DNA of 64,000 nucleotides from Streptomyces endocoffeicus (GTDB lineage: Bacteria; Actinomycetota; Actinomycetes; Streptomycetales; Streptomycetaceae): contig NZ_JAERRG010000021.1 of NCBI RefSeq assembly GCF_016741935.1, positions 124,001 to 188,000 on the forward strand, in the 5' to 3' direction. The notes beneath the pieces were generated by a model. It ran no database searches. It worked only from the letters and a program-made list of their open reading frames with translations, and had not been told where the DNA came from. Positions 9,585 to 18,781 of the stretch are shown here, piece after piece. The translations under genes and the position numbers were made by a program. Numbering within the stretch: the stretch's first letter is position 1; each line of letters starts with the position of its first letter.

Positions 9585-10618
9585 GCCGACAGGACCTCCA
9601 GCAGCGCCGCGCCGAACTCCTCGGGGCGCTCCAGATGCACCGCGTGCCCGGCGTCGGACACGGCCACCTCCCGTACCGTGCCGCCTCCGGCCGCGTAACG
9701 GTTCAGCACGTGGCGGGTCTGCGTCACCATCGGCTGGGCGGGTGTCCCGTCCCAGCCCGGCACCGCGCCGATCGCGCCCAGGTGCGCCAGGTCGAACAGC
9801 GAGGTGTCCGAGACGATGACGTCGTCCTCGCCGCGGATCCACAGGATCGGCGGCTTGGGGGCGATCAGATGCAGCCCATCGAGGCGGAAGTGGAGCGGGG
9901 ACAGGCAGTTGAGGACTCCCCGGGTGCCGGGGGCGACGCCCGGCCAGGCGGGGGAAGTCACGCTGTCGCCCGGGTAGTGGTCGTCGCCGGTCCGCGTGGT
10001 GAGCATGGCCTCGACGTACGCGTCCTCGCGCCCGGAACGCCATGGCGGCTTGAGGTAGTAGTTCGCCAGGACGGCGCGGGGTGAGAGCGGGGAGTCTTCC
10101 CCGCGGTCACCGTTGGCGAGCCGCGCGACCAGCTCCGGGTTGGCCGTGCCGCCGCCCGAGCCCGCCCCGTCCGGGGAGTTGAGGATGCCGTCCACCCCGT
10201 GCGTGCCGCCGAAGCCGTACGGGGAGACCGGGTTGACCAGGGTCAGGGAGCGCACCGCGGCCGGGTGGTCGCAGAGGTACTGCAGACCCACGCCCCCGCC
10301 CATGGACCAGCCCACCAGATGCGCCCGGTCGATCCCGAGGGCCGCCAGCAGCGCCGCGAGGTCGTCGACGTGGTCGCGCAGGCCGCGCCTGGCGTCGATG
10401 GGCAGTGGGTCGGTGCCGCCGAAGCCGCGAAGGTCCGGTGCGATGGGGCGGTAGTGGTCCGGCAGCAGGGGCAGGGTGGTGTGCCAGAAGGCGGCGGAAG
10501 AGACGTTGCCGTGGACGAAGACCACCGGTTCCCCCTCGTCCCGGACCTCGGCGAGCTGGACGGTGAGTCGCTCGGTGGGCACGCGTCGGGTGCGGATGCC
10601 GTTCGTACTCGTGGTCAT
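9581..10618 (-). CDS. Alpha/beta-fold hydrolase
   Basis: A 345-residue hydrolase. HGNVSS supplies the oxyanion hole, GWSMGGG the nucleophilic serine near residue 110, and SDAGHAVHLERPEEF the catalytic His near 325; an Asp in WIRGEDDVIVSD completes the triad. The arrangement matches esterases and enol-lactonase-like enzymes. It has no signal peptide. It overlaps both neighbours by ATGA, so the three hydrolases are translated as a coupled set. A plausible role is cleaving small esters released by the secreted upstream enzyme. Confidence 0.88.
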   Translation of the reverse strand: MTTSTNGIRTRRVPTERLTVQLAEVRDEGEPVVFVHGNVSSAAFWHTTLPLLPDHYRPIAPDLRGFGGTDPLPIDARRGLRDHVDDLAALLAALGIDRAHLVGWSMGGGVGLQYLCDHPAAVRSLTLVNPVSPYGFGGTHGVDGILNSPDGAGSGGGTANPELVARLANGDRGEDSPLSPRAVLANYYLKPPWRSGREDAYVEAMLTTRTGDDHYPGDSVTSPAWPGVAPGTRGVLNCLSPLHFRLDGLHLIAPKPPILWIRGEDDVIVSDTSLFDLAHLGAIGAVPGWDGTPAQPMVTQTRHVLNRYAAGGGTVREVAVSDAGHAVHLERPEEFGAALLEVLSA

Positions 10619-11931
10619 GTGCGGTCCTTCACGGGAGCCCGCTGGGCGAGCCAGGCGGCGACCTGGGCGGCGGCGGAGGTGTTCCAGCCCAGTTCGAGGT
10701 GGTTGGCGCCGGTGATGGTGGCCGTGCCGCCGACCGTGGGGATGCCGGTGGTGTCGAGTGCGCTGGCGATGAAGACGACACCGTCGCTGGGGGCGCGGTT
10801 CTCGTTGAAGATGCCGAGGACGTCCGGGGATCCGCCGGCCAGCAGATAGGTGGTGACGGCGGCGGGTACTCCGGCGTTGTGCAGCGGCTCGATCAGCGAG
10901 CCGGCGTCGATGGCCGCCTGGATACCGCTGCCCGCCGTGTACAGGCCCTGGCCGCCGTAGTACGTGGTGTACCAGTCCTGAGCGGCGCCGTCGACTCCGT
11001 AGACCCCGTCCCAGCGGGCCAGCATCTGGCGCTGGCCGGGGTAGTCGTCGTACCCGCCGGAGGGGGTCATCGAGAACTCGGGGTGCGCCGTGTACGTTCC
11101 GTAGCAGGTCATATGAGAGTGCGGGGAGGGCGCGTTGACCTTGCCCCCGCATTCGGGCCAGACGGAGAAGTCGTGCGCCCAGCCGTGGGCGTACGGATAG
11201 TCGTAGCCGCCGTTGGGGCCGCCGAGGGTGATGAGCTTGCGCACGTCACCGGCGTAGGCCCGTCCCCAGCTCGGCTTCACGGACGACACATAGGCGCGGG
11301 CCGACATCTCGCCCTTGCTCCAGCCGACGAGGTCGACCTTGCCGACACCCAGTTTTGCCTTGATGACGGCGATCGCGTCGCCGACGATCTGCGCCTGCAT
11401 CAGGTTGTCGCCCTGCTTGTGCGCGAAGCCCACGGCGAAGACCCGGTGGCCGCGTGCGGACAGGTACTGCATCAGTCCGGTGGACGGGCAGGAGACGGCG
11501 CCGCAGCCGTAGCCGCCCGCTTCGCCCGGGTTGGCCCAGGCGCGGTCCGCGGTGTCGTTCGCACCGTGGACGAGGAGGACGGGCGTGGCGTGGGCGCCGG
11601 TGTCCCAGCCGGGGGCCGAGTAGAGCAGGAAGCGGCCGGAGTACGGGCGGGAGACGCCGCCGAAGTACGTAACCCGCTGTCCGTCCTGGTCGCCGCGGCC
11701 ATCCGGTGGGTAGCCCTCGGTGCGGAATCCGGCGGTGGCGTCGAGATAACGCTCCACGCGCTCCCATCCGCCCGTCACCACACCGGCGCCGTAGCTCGCC
11801 TCCTGGGTGAGATACGAGGGCGGCTCGGCGGCGGACGCGGTGCCGGAGGCGGCCGGCAGCCCGGCCACCACCACCATCAGGAGGGCGCATAACAGCCGCC
11901 GGCCACCTGCCCGGATTCGTCGGCACCGCAT
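10615..11931 (-). CDS. Secreted lipase/esterase-like alpha/beta hydrolase
   Basis: A 438-residue precursor. An Arg-rich n-region, the hydrophobic core LLCALLMVVVAGLPAA and a likely cleavage after ASA (near residue 35) indicate Sec export. The mature part has VLLVHGAND (oxyanion region), the serine elbow GWSKGEMSAR and a late His in TGANHLELGWNTS, as in secreted triacylglycerol-lipase or polyester-depolymerase-like proteins. The start at 11931 has AAGGGGG upstream on the minus strand. First gene of the hydrolase operon, it would supply ester fragments to the two intracellular hydrolases. Confidence 0.82.
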   Translation of the reverse strand: MRCRRIRAGGRRLLCALLMVVVAGLPAASGTASAAEPPSYLTQEASYGAGVVTGGWERVERYLDATAGFRTEGYPPDGRGDQDGQRVTYFGGVSRPYSGRFLLYSAPGWDTGAHATPVLLVHGANDTADRAWANPGEAGGYGCGAVSCPSTGLMQYLSARGHRVFAVGFAHKQGDNLMQAQIVGDAIAVIKAKLGVGKVDLVGWSKGEMSARAYVSSVKPSWGRAYAGDVRKLITLGGPNGGYDYPYAHGWAHDFSVWPECGGKVNAPSPHSHMTCYGTYTAHPEFSMTPSGGYDDYPGQRQMLARWDGVYGVDGAAQDWYTTYYGGQGLYTAGSGIQAAIDAGSLIEPLHNAGVPAAVTTYLLAGGSPDVLGIFNENRAPSDGVVFIASALDTTGIPTVGGTATITGANHLELGWNTSAAAQVAAWLAQRAPVKDRT

Positions 11932-12795
11932 GTTTCGGACCCCCTTGTCGAAGGTTTTCGCCACACTGCTCCGCTCGGCGCACACCTTAGGGAAGAGCTA
12001 CCGGAAATAGCATGTGCGCGCGCTCTACAAGGAAGGCGGTCCGTGTGGGGACAGCGGATGCCGTTCGGCTTGGGCGGTCCTTCCAGGGGCGACAGCTCAC
12101 TGCTGCTTTGATCAGGCACCACGACGGCGCCCTTCGGATCCGGCCTCGTGCTCCGCTGGACATGTGTCCTGTCGCTGTCGCGCATGGGCCCCGAGCCACA
12201 CGGCGAGGATCACATGGGTGGCCATGCGTCCCAGGGCGGTGATCCGCGCGCGGTGTCGGAGGGGGCTTGAACCAAAACCCCAACCGATCGTGCTGCGGGC
12301 CGGCCTGGGCTGCGGTGGCCCGGGGTGTGTTGGTGGCGTGGTGATCAGAAACTCGCCTGGATACCGCAGACGAAACGCGATCGCCCTCCGCGCGGTGGAT
12401 CCGGGGTCAGAGGCCCAGGCGCCTCTGAGGCACAGATCAGAGCCTGCCCGTTCGTGCGTCGCGGTACGGCGTCATCCCGTCCGTCGACCTCCGTCACCTT
12501 CGGGTCCAGCGCGTGTAGACCGGATATCCGCGCGGCCCTCTGCCGGCGCCCATGGGTTCCCCCAGAGCCAAGGCGAAACGCGAAGCCCGTCGCGCCAAGA
12601 TCGAAGAGCTGCGCCGCGCCGAGTTGGCCTGTTGAGGGGCCAGCCCGTGAAAGCCGCACCATGCGAACGCCGCTCCTGCTACGCCCGGCATCCCAGTCCG
12701 GTGGCTCGGCCCAAAGTTGTAGTAACAGGTTGTTCATCTGATGGTTCAGGTGTGTTGGCTGACGCGGCTGCACAACTATTTGTAATGTCAGGGCC
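11932..12795. other. Gene-poor stretch; one tiny open frame and possible regulatory palindromes
   Basis: I find no convincing full gene in these 864 bases. Open frames here have no recognisable motifs. One small frame at 12552-12635 encodes 27 residues, Lys/Arg/Ala-rich (MGSPRAKAKREARRAKIEEL then RRAELAC), and could be the surviving start of a lost gene. The last 75 bases before the next gene contain two inverted repeats, listed separately. The rest, about 12000-12550, shows no repeat or motif I can name. Confidence 0.5.
12724..12783 (+). promoter_or_regulatory. Two inverted repeats upstream of the second ABC operon (putative operators)
   Basis: AACA-ggt-TGTT lies at 12724-12734 and ACAA-ctat-TTGT at 12772-12783, 48 bases apart and ending 12 bases before the GTG start. 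HutC-type GntR repressors bind short dyads, and this operon's own GntR regulator is encoded at 17080, so these are reasonable candidate operators. A TGTAAT sequence at 12781-12786 could be a -10 element. That would make the mRNA leaderless or nearly so, consistent with no clear ribosome-binding site before the GTG. All of this is inference. Confidence 0.4.
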
Positions 12796-13719
12796 GTGAC
12801 TACCACGACTGTTGTGCCCCCGGATGAGAGACCGAGGCGTCTGCGGTTGCGCGAGGCCGGGGTGACCGCGGCGTTGCTGGGACCGGCCTTTGTTTTCCTG
12901 ATCGCGTTCGTCGTGCTGCCCGTCCTGACCGTGGGTGCCCTGGCGCTGCTGAACTTTGATCCGCTCAGCCAGGAGACGAGCTTCGCCGGCCTCGAGAACT
13001 GGCACCGCGTCCTGGCCAGCCAGGAGTTGTGGCAGGCGACCGGGAACACGCTCCTCTACACCGCTCTGACCGTGCCCTTCGAGGTCGGGGGCGGCTTGCT
13101 GATCGCGCTCGCCATCCGGGCCGCCGGCCGTGGCGCGGGGCTGTGGCGGACCGCCTACTTCGCACCGACGGCGGCCACACTGGCCGCGATGTCGGTGGTC
13201 TGGCGGTGGCTGTTCTACCCGCATGTGGGTGTTTTCGACGAAACACTCGGTCGGCTCGTCGGGCAGGACGGCTGGCTGGGGTCGACGACGCTGGCGCTGC
13301 CCGCGGTTGCGATCGTCGGCAGTTGGGCGGGGATCGGGTCGTGCGTGGTGATGTTCCTTGCCGGACTGTCGAACGTGCCCGCCCACCTCGAGGACGCCGC
13401 CCGGATGGACCGGGCCGGTGCCTGGCACCGGTTCTGGTCGGTGATCTGGCCCGCGATCGGGCCGGCGACGACGTTCGCGCTGGTGATCACGACACGTGAC
13501 TCGCTGCGCGTGTACGACCAGGTCCGGGTGATGACCGACGGCGGGCCGCAGCAGAGCACCAGCACCCTGTCGTTCACCGCCTGGCAGCGCGGGGTGAGCT
13601 ATCTCGACATCGGCGGCGGCTCGGTGGTCAACACGGTGTTGCTGGTGCTGGTCCTGATCACGGTTGCTGTGCAGCTGCGCCTGGGTGGGCGCCGCTGGGA
13701 GGAGGACGGACGCAGATGA
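12796..13719 (+). CDS. ABC importer permease, MalF/UgpA type (second system)
   Basis: A 307-residue membrane protein with about six helices and the EAA loop EDAARMDRAGAWHRFWSVIW. It is strongly similar to the permease at 3440 over nearly the full length. The GTG start at 12796 lacks a good Shine-Dalgarno sequence, so a leaderless transcript is possible. The 3' end overlaps the next permease by ATGA. First gene of an operon that continues through the importer, regulator and tailoring enzymes to 20493. Confidence 0.9.
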   Translation: MTTTTVVPPDERPRRLRLREAGVTAALLGPAFVFLIAFVVLPVLTVGALALLNFDPLSQETSFAGLENWHRVLASQELWQATGNTLLYTALTVPFEVGGGLLIALAIRAAGRGAGLWRTAYFAPTAATLAAMSVVWRWLFYPHVGVFDETLGRLVGQDGWLGSTTLALPAVAIVGSWAGIGSCVVMFLAGLSNVPAHLEDAARMDRAGAWHRFWSVIWPAIGPATTFALVITTRDSLRVYDQVRVMTDGGPQQSTSTLSFTAWQRGVSYLDIGGGSVVNTVLLVLVLITVAVQLRLGGRRWEEDGRR

Positions 13720-14594
13720 GTACGACAGCGGTGACCGAAGTCCGCCCACGGCTCGCCCGCCGCTGGGCAGGCGATAAGCGCGGCATATGGGTTCGCTGGA
13801 GTTTGCGTGCCGGACTCGCCGCGGGTGCGGTGTTCATGCTGACCCCGTTCCTGCTCATGGCACTGGCCGCGGTCACCCCGGACCGTCGGCTCAAGCCTGG
13901 GTCGGTGAGCCTGTCGGGCTTCACGCTGGCCAACTTCCGCCAGGCCTGGCATGACGTCGACTGGCCCGGGCTGTATCTGCATACGGTCGTGGTCGTCGTC
14001 GTGGTGTTCGCCGCGCAGGTACTGACCTCACTGCCGGCCGGGTACGCGCTGGCCCGGCTGCGGTTCCGCAACCGCAAGCTGTCGTTCTGGACGGTCATGC
14101 TCTGCCTGGCGATACCGCCGCAAGTGACCGGCATTCCGGTGTTCTACGCGCTGTCCAAAGTGAACCTGCTGGACAGCTACACCGCGCTGGTACTGCCGAG
14201 CGTGGGCAGCGCCTTCGGCATCTTCCTGTTCCGCCAGTTCGTGCTCTCCCTGCCGCAGAGCGTCTTCGACGCGGCCCGGCTGGATCGGGTCGGCCCCATC
14301 GCGATGGTGTGGCGCATCGTGCTGCCCAACGTCAGGCCCGCGCTGGCGGCCTTCGCCGTGTTCACCGTGGTGGGGCACTGGAACGATCTCTACTGGCCCT
14401 CAATGCTGTTGCGCTCGGATCAGGTGGCCACGGTGCCCTACGGCATCGCGCGCTACGCCGCACCGGAGAGCCTCAGCACGTACGGCACCCAGATGGCCGC
14501 GGCGACGCTGGCCACGCTGCCGCTCCTGATCTTCTTCCTCCTCGTCCAGCGCCAGTTGGTGCGCGGCATCGCCCTCACCAACGGCGGCGAATGA
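13716..14594 (+). CDS. ABC importer permease, MalG/UgpE type (second system)
   Basis: A 292-residue inner-membrane permease. CLAIPPQVTGIP, LLDSYTALVLPSVGSAFGIF and the EAA loop DAARLDRVGPIAMVWRIVLP match the paralogue at 4351 in order and spacing. It is translationally coupled to the preceding permease by ATGA. It forms the membrane channel together with the 12796 product and is energised by the ATPase at 15926. Confidence 0.9.
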   Translation: MSTTAVTEVRPRLARRWAGDKRGIWVRWSLRAGLAAGAVFMLTPFLLMALAAVTPDRRLKPGSVSLSGFTLANFRQAWHDVDWPGLYLHTVVVVVVVFAAQVLTSLPAGYALARLRFRNRKLSFWTVMLCLAIPPQVTGIPVFYALSKVNLLDSYTALVLPSVGSAFGIFLFRQFVLSLPQSVFDAARLDRVGPIAMVWRIVLPNVRPALAAFAVFTVVGHWNDLYWPSMLLRSDQVATVPYGIARYAAPESLSTYGTQMAAATLATLPLLIFFLLVQRQLVRGIALTNGGE

Positions 14595-14633
14595 GCCCCT
14601 TCGCCCACCCACCCCACTCGAAACGGAATCCCG

Positions 14634-15929
14634 ATGAACGTCACGATCACCCGGCGGCGCGCCCTGATGGGGGCGCTCGCCGTCGCCGCCGCGGGCACGG
14701 CCACCGCCTGCGGCAGCGGTAGCGGTGCCGGCAACACCGACGCCAAGACGATCAACCTCCTCACCTCTTCCGATCCCAAGATCGTGAACAATGTCAAGCG
14801 CACTCTTGGGGCGGAGTTCACCCGCCGGACCGGCATCACAGTGAAGATCGAGCAGGCCGGGCCCGCCTGGACCGAGGTCGACACCCGCCTGCAGGCGGAT
14901 CTCACCGCGGGCCACCGGCCGGACGTCGCGCTCGTGGGTATCAACTCGGTGCGTACCTATGCCGATAGCAAGCTCGCGCAGCCACTGAACGAACTCATGG
15001 CACAGGCGAGGTTCGACGCCTCGCAGTACTCGCCCTCCTTGCTCAACGTCGGCAGGTTCGGCGGCCGGACGATGGGCCTGCCTTATTCCGTCAGCACACT
15101 CGTGCTGTACCTCAACGTGGACGTGCTGCGCAAAGCCGGCCTCGACCCGGACCGGGCACCGGCCACGTTCAGCGAGCTGAGGGCATACGCGGCCAAGATC
15201 GTCAGGGGCAAGGCCGCCCGGTACGGAGTCGCCTGGGCCTACAGCACCGATTCGAACTGGGCGCTGCAGGCCATGCTCGATTCCGCGGGCGGGTCGATGA
15301 TGGACCCGGCCGAGAAGCACGTGACGGTCAACCGGCGGCCCATGGTGAGCCTGCTGCAGTACTGGCGTGATCTTGTCCAGGAGCGCACCAGCACCGTCAT
15401 CGCGTCGGCCGATCTGACGGCGGCCTTCCTCCGTGGTGACGTCGGCATGATGTTGCAGAGTTCATCGCAGAGCACCGCCGTCGCCGCCGGCGCGTCGTTC
15501 CCGATCCGTATAGACGTCCTACCTGTACCCGACGGCGGCCGCCGCCGCACGCCGCCCGGCGGTGGATCCGCGGTGATCTTCGCCAGAGACGAGAAGGTGC
15601 AGGGCTCGGCGTGGAAGGTGGTCCAGGAGCTGATCGGGCCTGCCGGACAGACGCAACTGGTGAAGACGTCCGGCTACACGTCGGTCAACCAGCGGGCTCT
15701 CACCGAACCGCGCTATCTGGGAAACCTGTTGCGCAAGGAGCCGCTGCGCTCCGCAGGTGTCGCCGAGATCAAGACGCTGGTGCCCTGGTACCAGTTTCCC
15801 GGCGCACACGCGGTCGAAGCGCAGAAGCAGCTTCAAGACGCGGTCGTCGCCGCGATGAGCGGTACGAAGCCGGTCCGGAAGGCACTGGATGACGCGGCCC
15901 AGTCCATCTCCGGTCTCCTCACGCGGTGA
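14634..15929 (+). CDS. Extracellular solute-binding lipoprotein, UgpB type (second system)
   Basis: A 431-residue lipoprotein precursor. TRRRALMGA starts a Tat-like signal and the lipobox TATAC gives the modified Cys near residue 25. The body is a family 1 solute-binding protein; the segment TPPGGGSAVIFARDEK near 300 parallels the homologue at 5208. Its TGA is contained in the GTG start of the ATPase gene. It should capture the operon's substrate outside the membrane. The binding site cannot be read by eye, so the ligand is unassigned. Confidence 0.88.
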   Translation: MNVTITRRRALMGALAVAAAGTATACGSGSGAGNTDAKTINLLTSSDPKIVNNVKRTLGAEFTRRTGITVKIEQAGPAWTEVDTRLQADLTAGHRPDVALVGINSVRTYADSKLAQPLNELMAQARFDASQYSPSLLNVGRFGGRTMGLPYSVSTLVLYLNVDVLRKAGLDPDRAPATFSELRAYAAKIVRGKAARYGVAWAYSTDSNWALQAMLDSAGGSMMDPAEKHVTVNRRPMVSLLQYWRDLVQERTSTVIASADLTAAFLRGDVGMMLQSSSQSTAVAAGASFPIRIDVLPVPDGGRRRTPPGGGSAVIFARDEKVQGSAWKVVQELIGPAGQTQLVKTSGYTSVNQRALTEPRYLGNLLRKEPLRSAGVAEIKTLVPWYQFPGAHAVEAQKQLQDAVVAAMSGTKPVRKALDDAAQSISGLLTR

Positions 15930-17068
15930 AGCGGGTGCCCACGACCATGGCCACAGTGCGCGGCGAGCAGGCCGAGCAAGTGTCCTCCAGCCGGTCGGTC
16001 GGCGTCGAGGCAATGACGAAGGTCTATCCCGGTGGCAGGCGCGCGCTGGATGGTGTGGAGTTGGCGGTCGAGCCGGGGACGTTCGTCGTCCTGCTCGGTC
16101 CCTCGGGGTGCGGCAAGACGACCCTGCTGCGCTGTATCGCCGGCCTGGAGCGGATTTCCGCGGGCCGAGTGGTGATCGGCGGCGAGGACGTGACCCACCG
16201 GGAGCCGGGTGACCGGGGTGTCGCGATGGTCTTCCAGAACTACGCCCTCTACCCGACCAAAACCGTTCTGGAGAACATCGAATACCCCTTGCGCATGGTC
16301 AAGGTCCCACGCCAGGCCCGCCACCGGCAGGCCCGCGAAATGGCAGAGCTGCTCCGTCTTGGGCCAGTGATGGGATCGCGGCCCGCGCAGCTGTCGGGCG
16401 GGCAGAGGCAGCGCGTCGGTATCGGACGGGCCCTGGTACGCGAACCGAACGTGCTCCTGATGGACGAGCCACTGTCCAATATCGACGCCGAATTGCGCGG
16501 TGAGCTCCGAGCGGAAATCCGGCGCCTGCAGCGCCGCAGCAGCACAACCACCTTCTACGTCACGCACGACCAGGCCGAAGCCCTCGCACTCGCGGACCGG
16601 CTCGTGGTCATGCGCGACGGGCGGATCGAGCAGGACGGCCCGCCCGAGCAGGTCTACCAGGAACCGGCCACCCGGTTCGTCGCCTCCTTCCTAGGCGGCA
16701 TGAACATGCTCGACCTGACAAGGTCACAAGCCGTCCTGCCCGCACAACTGCGCGCCACACTCGCCGAGGACCGGCTCGGCTGGCTCGGAGTCAGGCCAGA
16801 AGACCTCCGGGTGGTGGCCCGCCCCGAGGACGCCACCGGTGCCGAACTCGTGCTGCACGGCACTGTCGAGGGGAACGAACTGCTGGGCCGCGAACGGCTC
16901 GTGCACTTCCGCACCCGGGGTGACCAGCGCGCCCGGGTCCGGATCCACGCCGACCAGACGGTGCCGGCACAGATCACGGTCGTCGCGAACAGCGCGGACA
17001 TCCACCTCTTCGACACCGCGGGCCGGCGGCTGTCCGGGACACTTCCGCTGTCGAGCGGATCACGATAG
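15926..17068 (+). CDS. ABC importer ATP-binding protein, UgpC/MalK type (second system)
   Basis: A 380-residue ATPase with Walker A GPSGCGKTT near residue 57, signature LSGGQRQRVGIGRAL, Walker B VLLMDEPLSNIDAEL, H-loop YVTHDQAEALALAD and a C-terminal TOBE-like domain. It starts as GTG overlapping the binding-protein stop (GTGA). An internal ATG eight codons in is a possible alternative start. It is paralogous to the ATPase at 2343. Confidence 0.9.
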   Translation: MKRVPTTMATVRGEQAEQVSSSRSVGVEAMTKVYPGGRRALDGVELAVEPGTFVVLLGPSGCGKTTLLRCIAGLERISAGRVVIGGEDVTHREPGDRGVAMVFQNYALYPTKTVLENIEYPLRMVKVPRQARHRQAREMAELLRLGPVMGSRPAQLSGGQRQRVGIGRALVREPNVLLMDEPLSNIDAELRGELRAEIRRLQRRSSTTTFYVTHDQAEALALADRLVVMRDGRIEQDGPPEQVYQEPATRFVASFLGGMNMLDLTRSQAVLPAQLRATLAEDRLGWLGVRPEDLRVVARPEDATGAELVLHGTVEGNELLGRERLVHFRTRGDQRARVRIHADQTVPAQITVVANSADIHLFDTAGRRLSGTLPLSSGSR

Positions 17069-17079
17069 GAGAAATATCG

Positions 17080-17838
17080 ATGTTGAACGGGGCCGTGCCG
17101 AACTATCTCGCGCTGGCGGACTTGCTCGAGACCTCGATCGCCACGATGAAGGGCGGTGACCGGCTGCCGAGCGAGAACGAGCTTGCAACGCTGCACGGAG
17201 TGAGCCGGGTGACCACCCGCGCGGCTCTCCAGGAGTTGGAGCGCAGGCACCTGGTGCGGCGCAGCAAGGGCTCCGGCACGTTCGTGGCCCTGCGACTGGT
17301 GTTCACCATCAGGCCCGACCTGCCACCGAGCTGGAGCCAGACGGTTCGCCGCGCGGGCGGCGAGCCGTCGGTGAAGTCGGTGGACGCCGTCCTCGCACAA
17401 CCCGATCCCGAGACCCGCGAGCGGCTCGAACTGGGCCCCAGCGACAAGGTCGTTCGGCTGCACCGCATCGGCCTGGTCAACGGCCTGGTCGCCAACACCA
17501 CGCTGACCAGCCTTCCGGCCGATCTCGCACCGGGCTTCCGCGACCTCCTCGCCACCGGTGGGTCGCTCCACACCATCCTGACCAGCCTCGGCTACCACCC
17601 CCAGCGCGAGTGGACGCGCGTCGACATGCAGATCCCGGGCGAGGAAATCGCGACCGACCTCGAACTGGAGGGCCGGCCCCGCGTCTGGGGCCTGACCAGC
17701 TTGGTCGTAGACGGGCAAGACGGTCGGCCCCTCGAGTTCGGCCGCGGCTGGCACAGGCCGGACGTATTCGACATGCGCATGGAGTACCAGAACAAGCGCC
17801 GCACTCATCGTGCGGGCGCACCAGAGACAAGGAGCTGA
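17080..17838 (+). CDS. GntR-family transcriptional regulator (HutC subfamily, UTRA domain)
   Basis: A 252-residue protein. Residues 1-75 form the winged HTH (DRLPSENELATLHGVSRVTT, then RRSKGSGTFVA) and residues about 90-245 the UTRA effector domain, ending in DGQDGRPLEFGRGW and VFDMRMEYQN. It most likely represses the operon from 12796 until an imported or phosphorylated ligand binds. It starts 11 bases after the ATPase gene, behind AGGAGA. Its last 170 bases have a diverged duplicate at 18809-18970. Confidence 0.9.
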   Translation: MLNGAVPNYLALADLLETSIATMKGGDRLPSENELATLHGVSRVTTRAALQELERRHLVRRSKGSGTFVALRLVFTIRPDLPPSWSQTVRRAGGEPSVKSVDAVLAQPDPETRERLELGPSDKVVRLHRIGLVNGLVANTTLTSLPADLAPGFRDLLATGGSLHTILTSLGYHPQREWTRVDMQIPGEEIATDLELEGRPRVWGLTSLVVDGQDGRPLEFGRGWHRPDVFDMRMEYQNKRRTHRAGAPETRS

Positions 17839-17839
17839 C

Positions 17840-18763
17840 ATGGAACCCCCTCGTCCGACGGCAGGCCGCAGCGCCCCGCCCGCGCTCGACACGCACGCGA
17901 GCCACGACGGGCTGCGGGAGGCCGCCGAACGCATCGGCCTGACCGCGGCCGAGCTGGAGGCACCCACGGTGCAGCAGGCGGTGCTCGAAGAGCTGACGCA
18001 GGCGGTGCCCGCACTGGCCGACCTCATCCGACAAGCCGGCGAGCAGCTTGACGTCCACGGCGCGGTCCGCTTCACCGGACTGCCCGTGGCCTCCGATGTC
18101 GCGTTGATCGGCCTGCTCACCGCGTTCGGGCAGCCGACGAGCAGGGGGAACGGCGCTCCCGCTGAGTGCCTCGTCTACGAGGTCGCCCCCGACGATGCCG
18201 CCACCGGTCCGACGAACCTGTCCAAAGGGCGCGCCGCCCAGAAGCCGCACACTGACTCGCCCGTCCAGCACCGGCCCCACGAGTTCCTGGCACTGGCGTG
18301 CGTGACCGGCGACCCCGCCGGCGGTGGACTGTCCACTGTGGTGCGAGCCGACGACGTGGCAGCCGCGCTCGATGAACATGACGGGGGCGCGACGACGGCA
18401 CTGCTGCGAGAGGAGACCTTTCTGTTCCTGGACACACCGCTGGGCCTGGACGAACCGCCGGTGATCGCGCCCGTCCTGCGGCGGACCTCGGAGGGACAAT
18501 GGCGGGTGCGGTTCCGGCACGACGCGCTCGTCGCGGGCTTCCAGCGGCATCCCGACGTCGCCAGCGACGCACATCGCGAGGCTGTGGACGCGTTCACCAC
18601 CATGGCCACCGACCCGGCATTGACCGCGATCTTCCAGTTGGTCCCCGGTGACATGGTGCTTCTCGACAACACCCGTGTGATGCACGGTCGCACCGAGATC
18701 ACCGGCACCGCGGAGCGACGACTGAAGCGGATAAAGCTGTTCGGCCAGGGGACTGCCGCGTGA
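17840..18763 (+). CDS. TauD/TfdA-family Fe(II)/2-oxoglutarate dioxygenase
   Basis: A 307-residue cytoplasmic oxygenase. The iron ligands are the H-T-D of KPHTDSPVQH near residue 137 and the distal His in VMHGRTEITG near residue 276; the Arg of RRLKRIKLF probably binds 2-oxoglutarate. The segment PGDMVLLDNTRVMHGR is typical of clavaminate synthase-like and amino-acid beta-hydroxylase members. ATG 17840 follows the GntR stop by one base and has AAGGAG at 17829-17834. The first 16 residues are nearly the same as those of the methyltransferase at 18972, pointing to a duplicated 5' cassette. Confidence 0.85.
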   Translation: MEPPRPTAGRSAPPALDTHASHDGLREAAERIGLTAAELEAPTVQQAVLEELTQAVPALADLIRQAGEQLDVHGAVRFTGLPVASDVALIGLLTAFGQPTSRGNGAPAECLVYEVAPDDAATGPTNLSKGRAAQKPHTDSPVQHRPHEFLALACVTGDPAGGGLSTVVRADDVAAALDEHDGGATTALLREETFLFLDTPLGLDEPPVIAPVLRRTSEGQWRVRFRHDALVAGFQRHPDVASDAHREAVDAFTTMATDPALTAIFQLVPGDMVLLDNTRVMHGRTEITGTAERRLKRIKLFGQGTAA

Positions 18764-18781
18764 CAGCGGCGGTAGGTCAAC

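Noticed and set aside
12014-12799. 261-codon open frame as a gene before the second ABC operon
   Set aside because: Its translation is Arg/Pro/Ser-rich without any motif, and it overlaps the likely promoter region of the operon.
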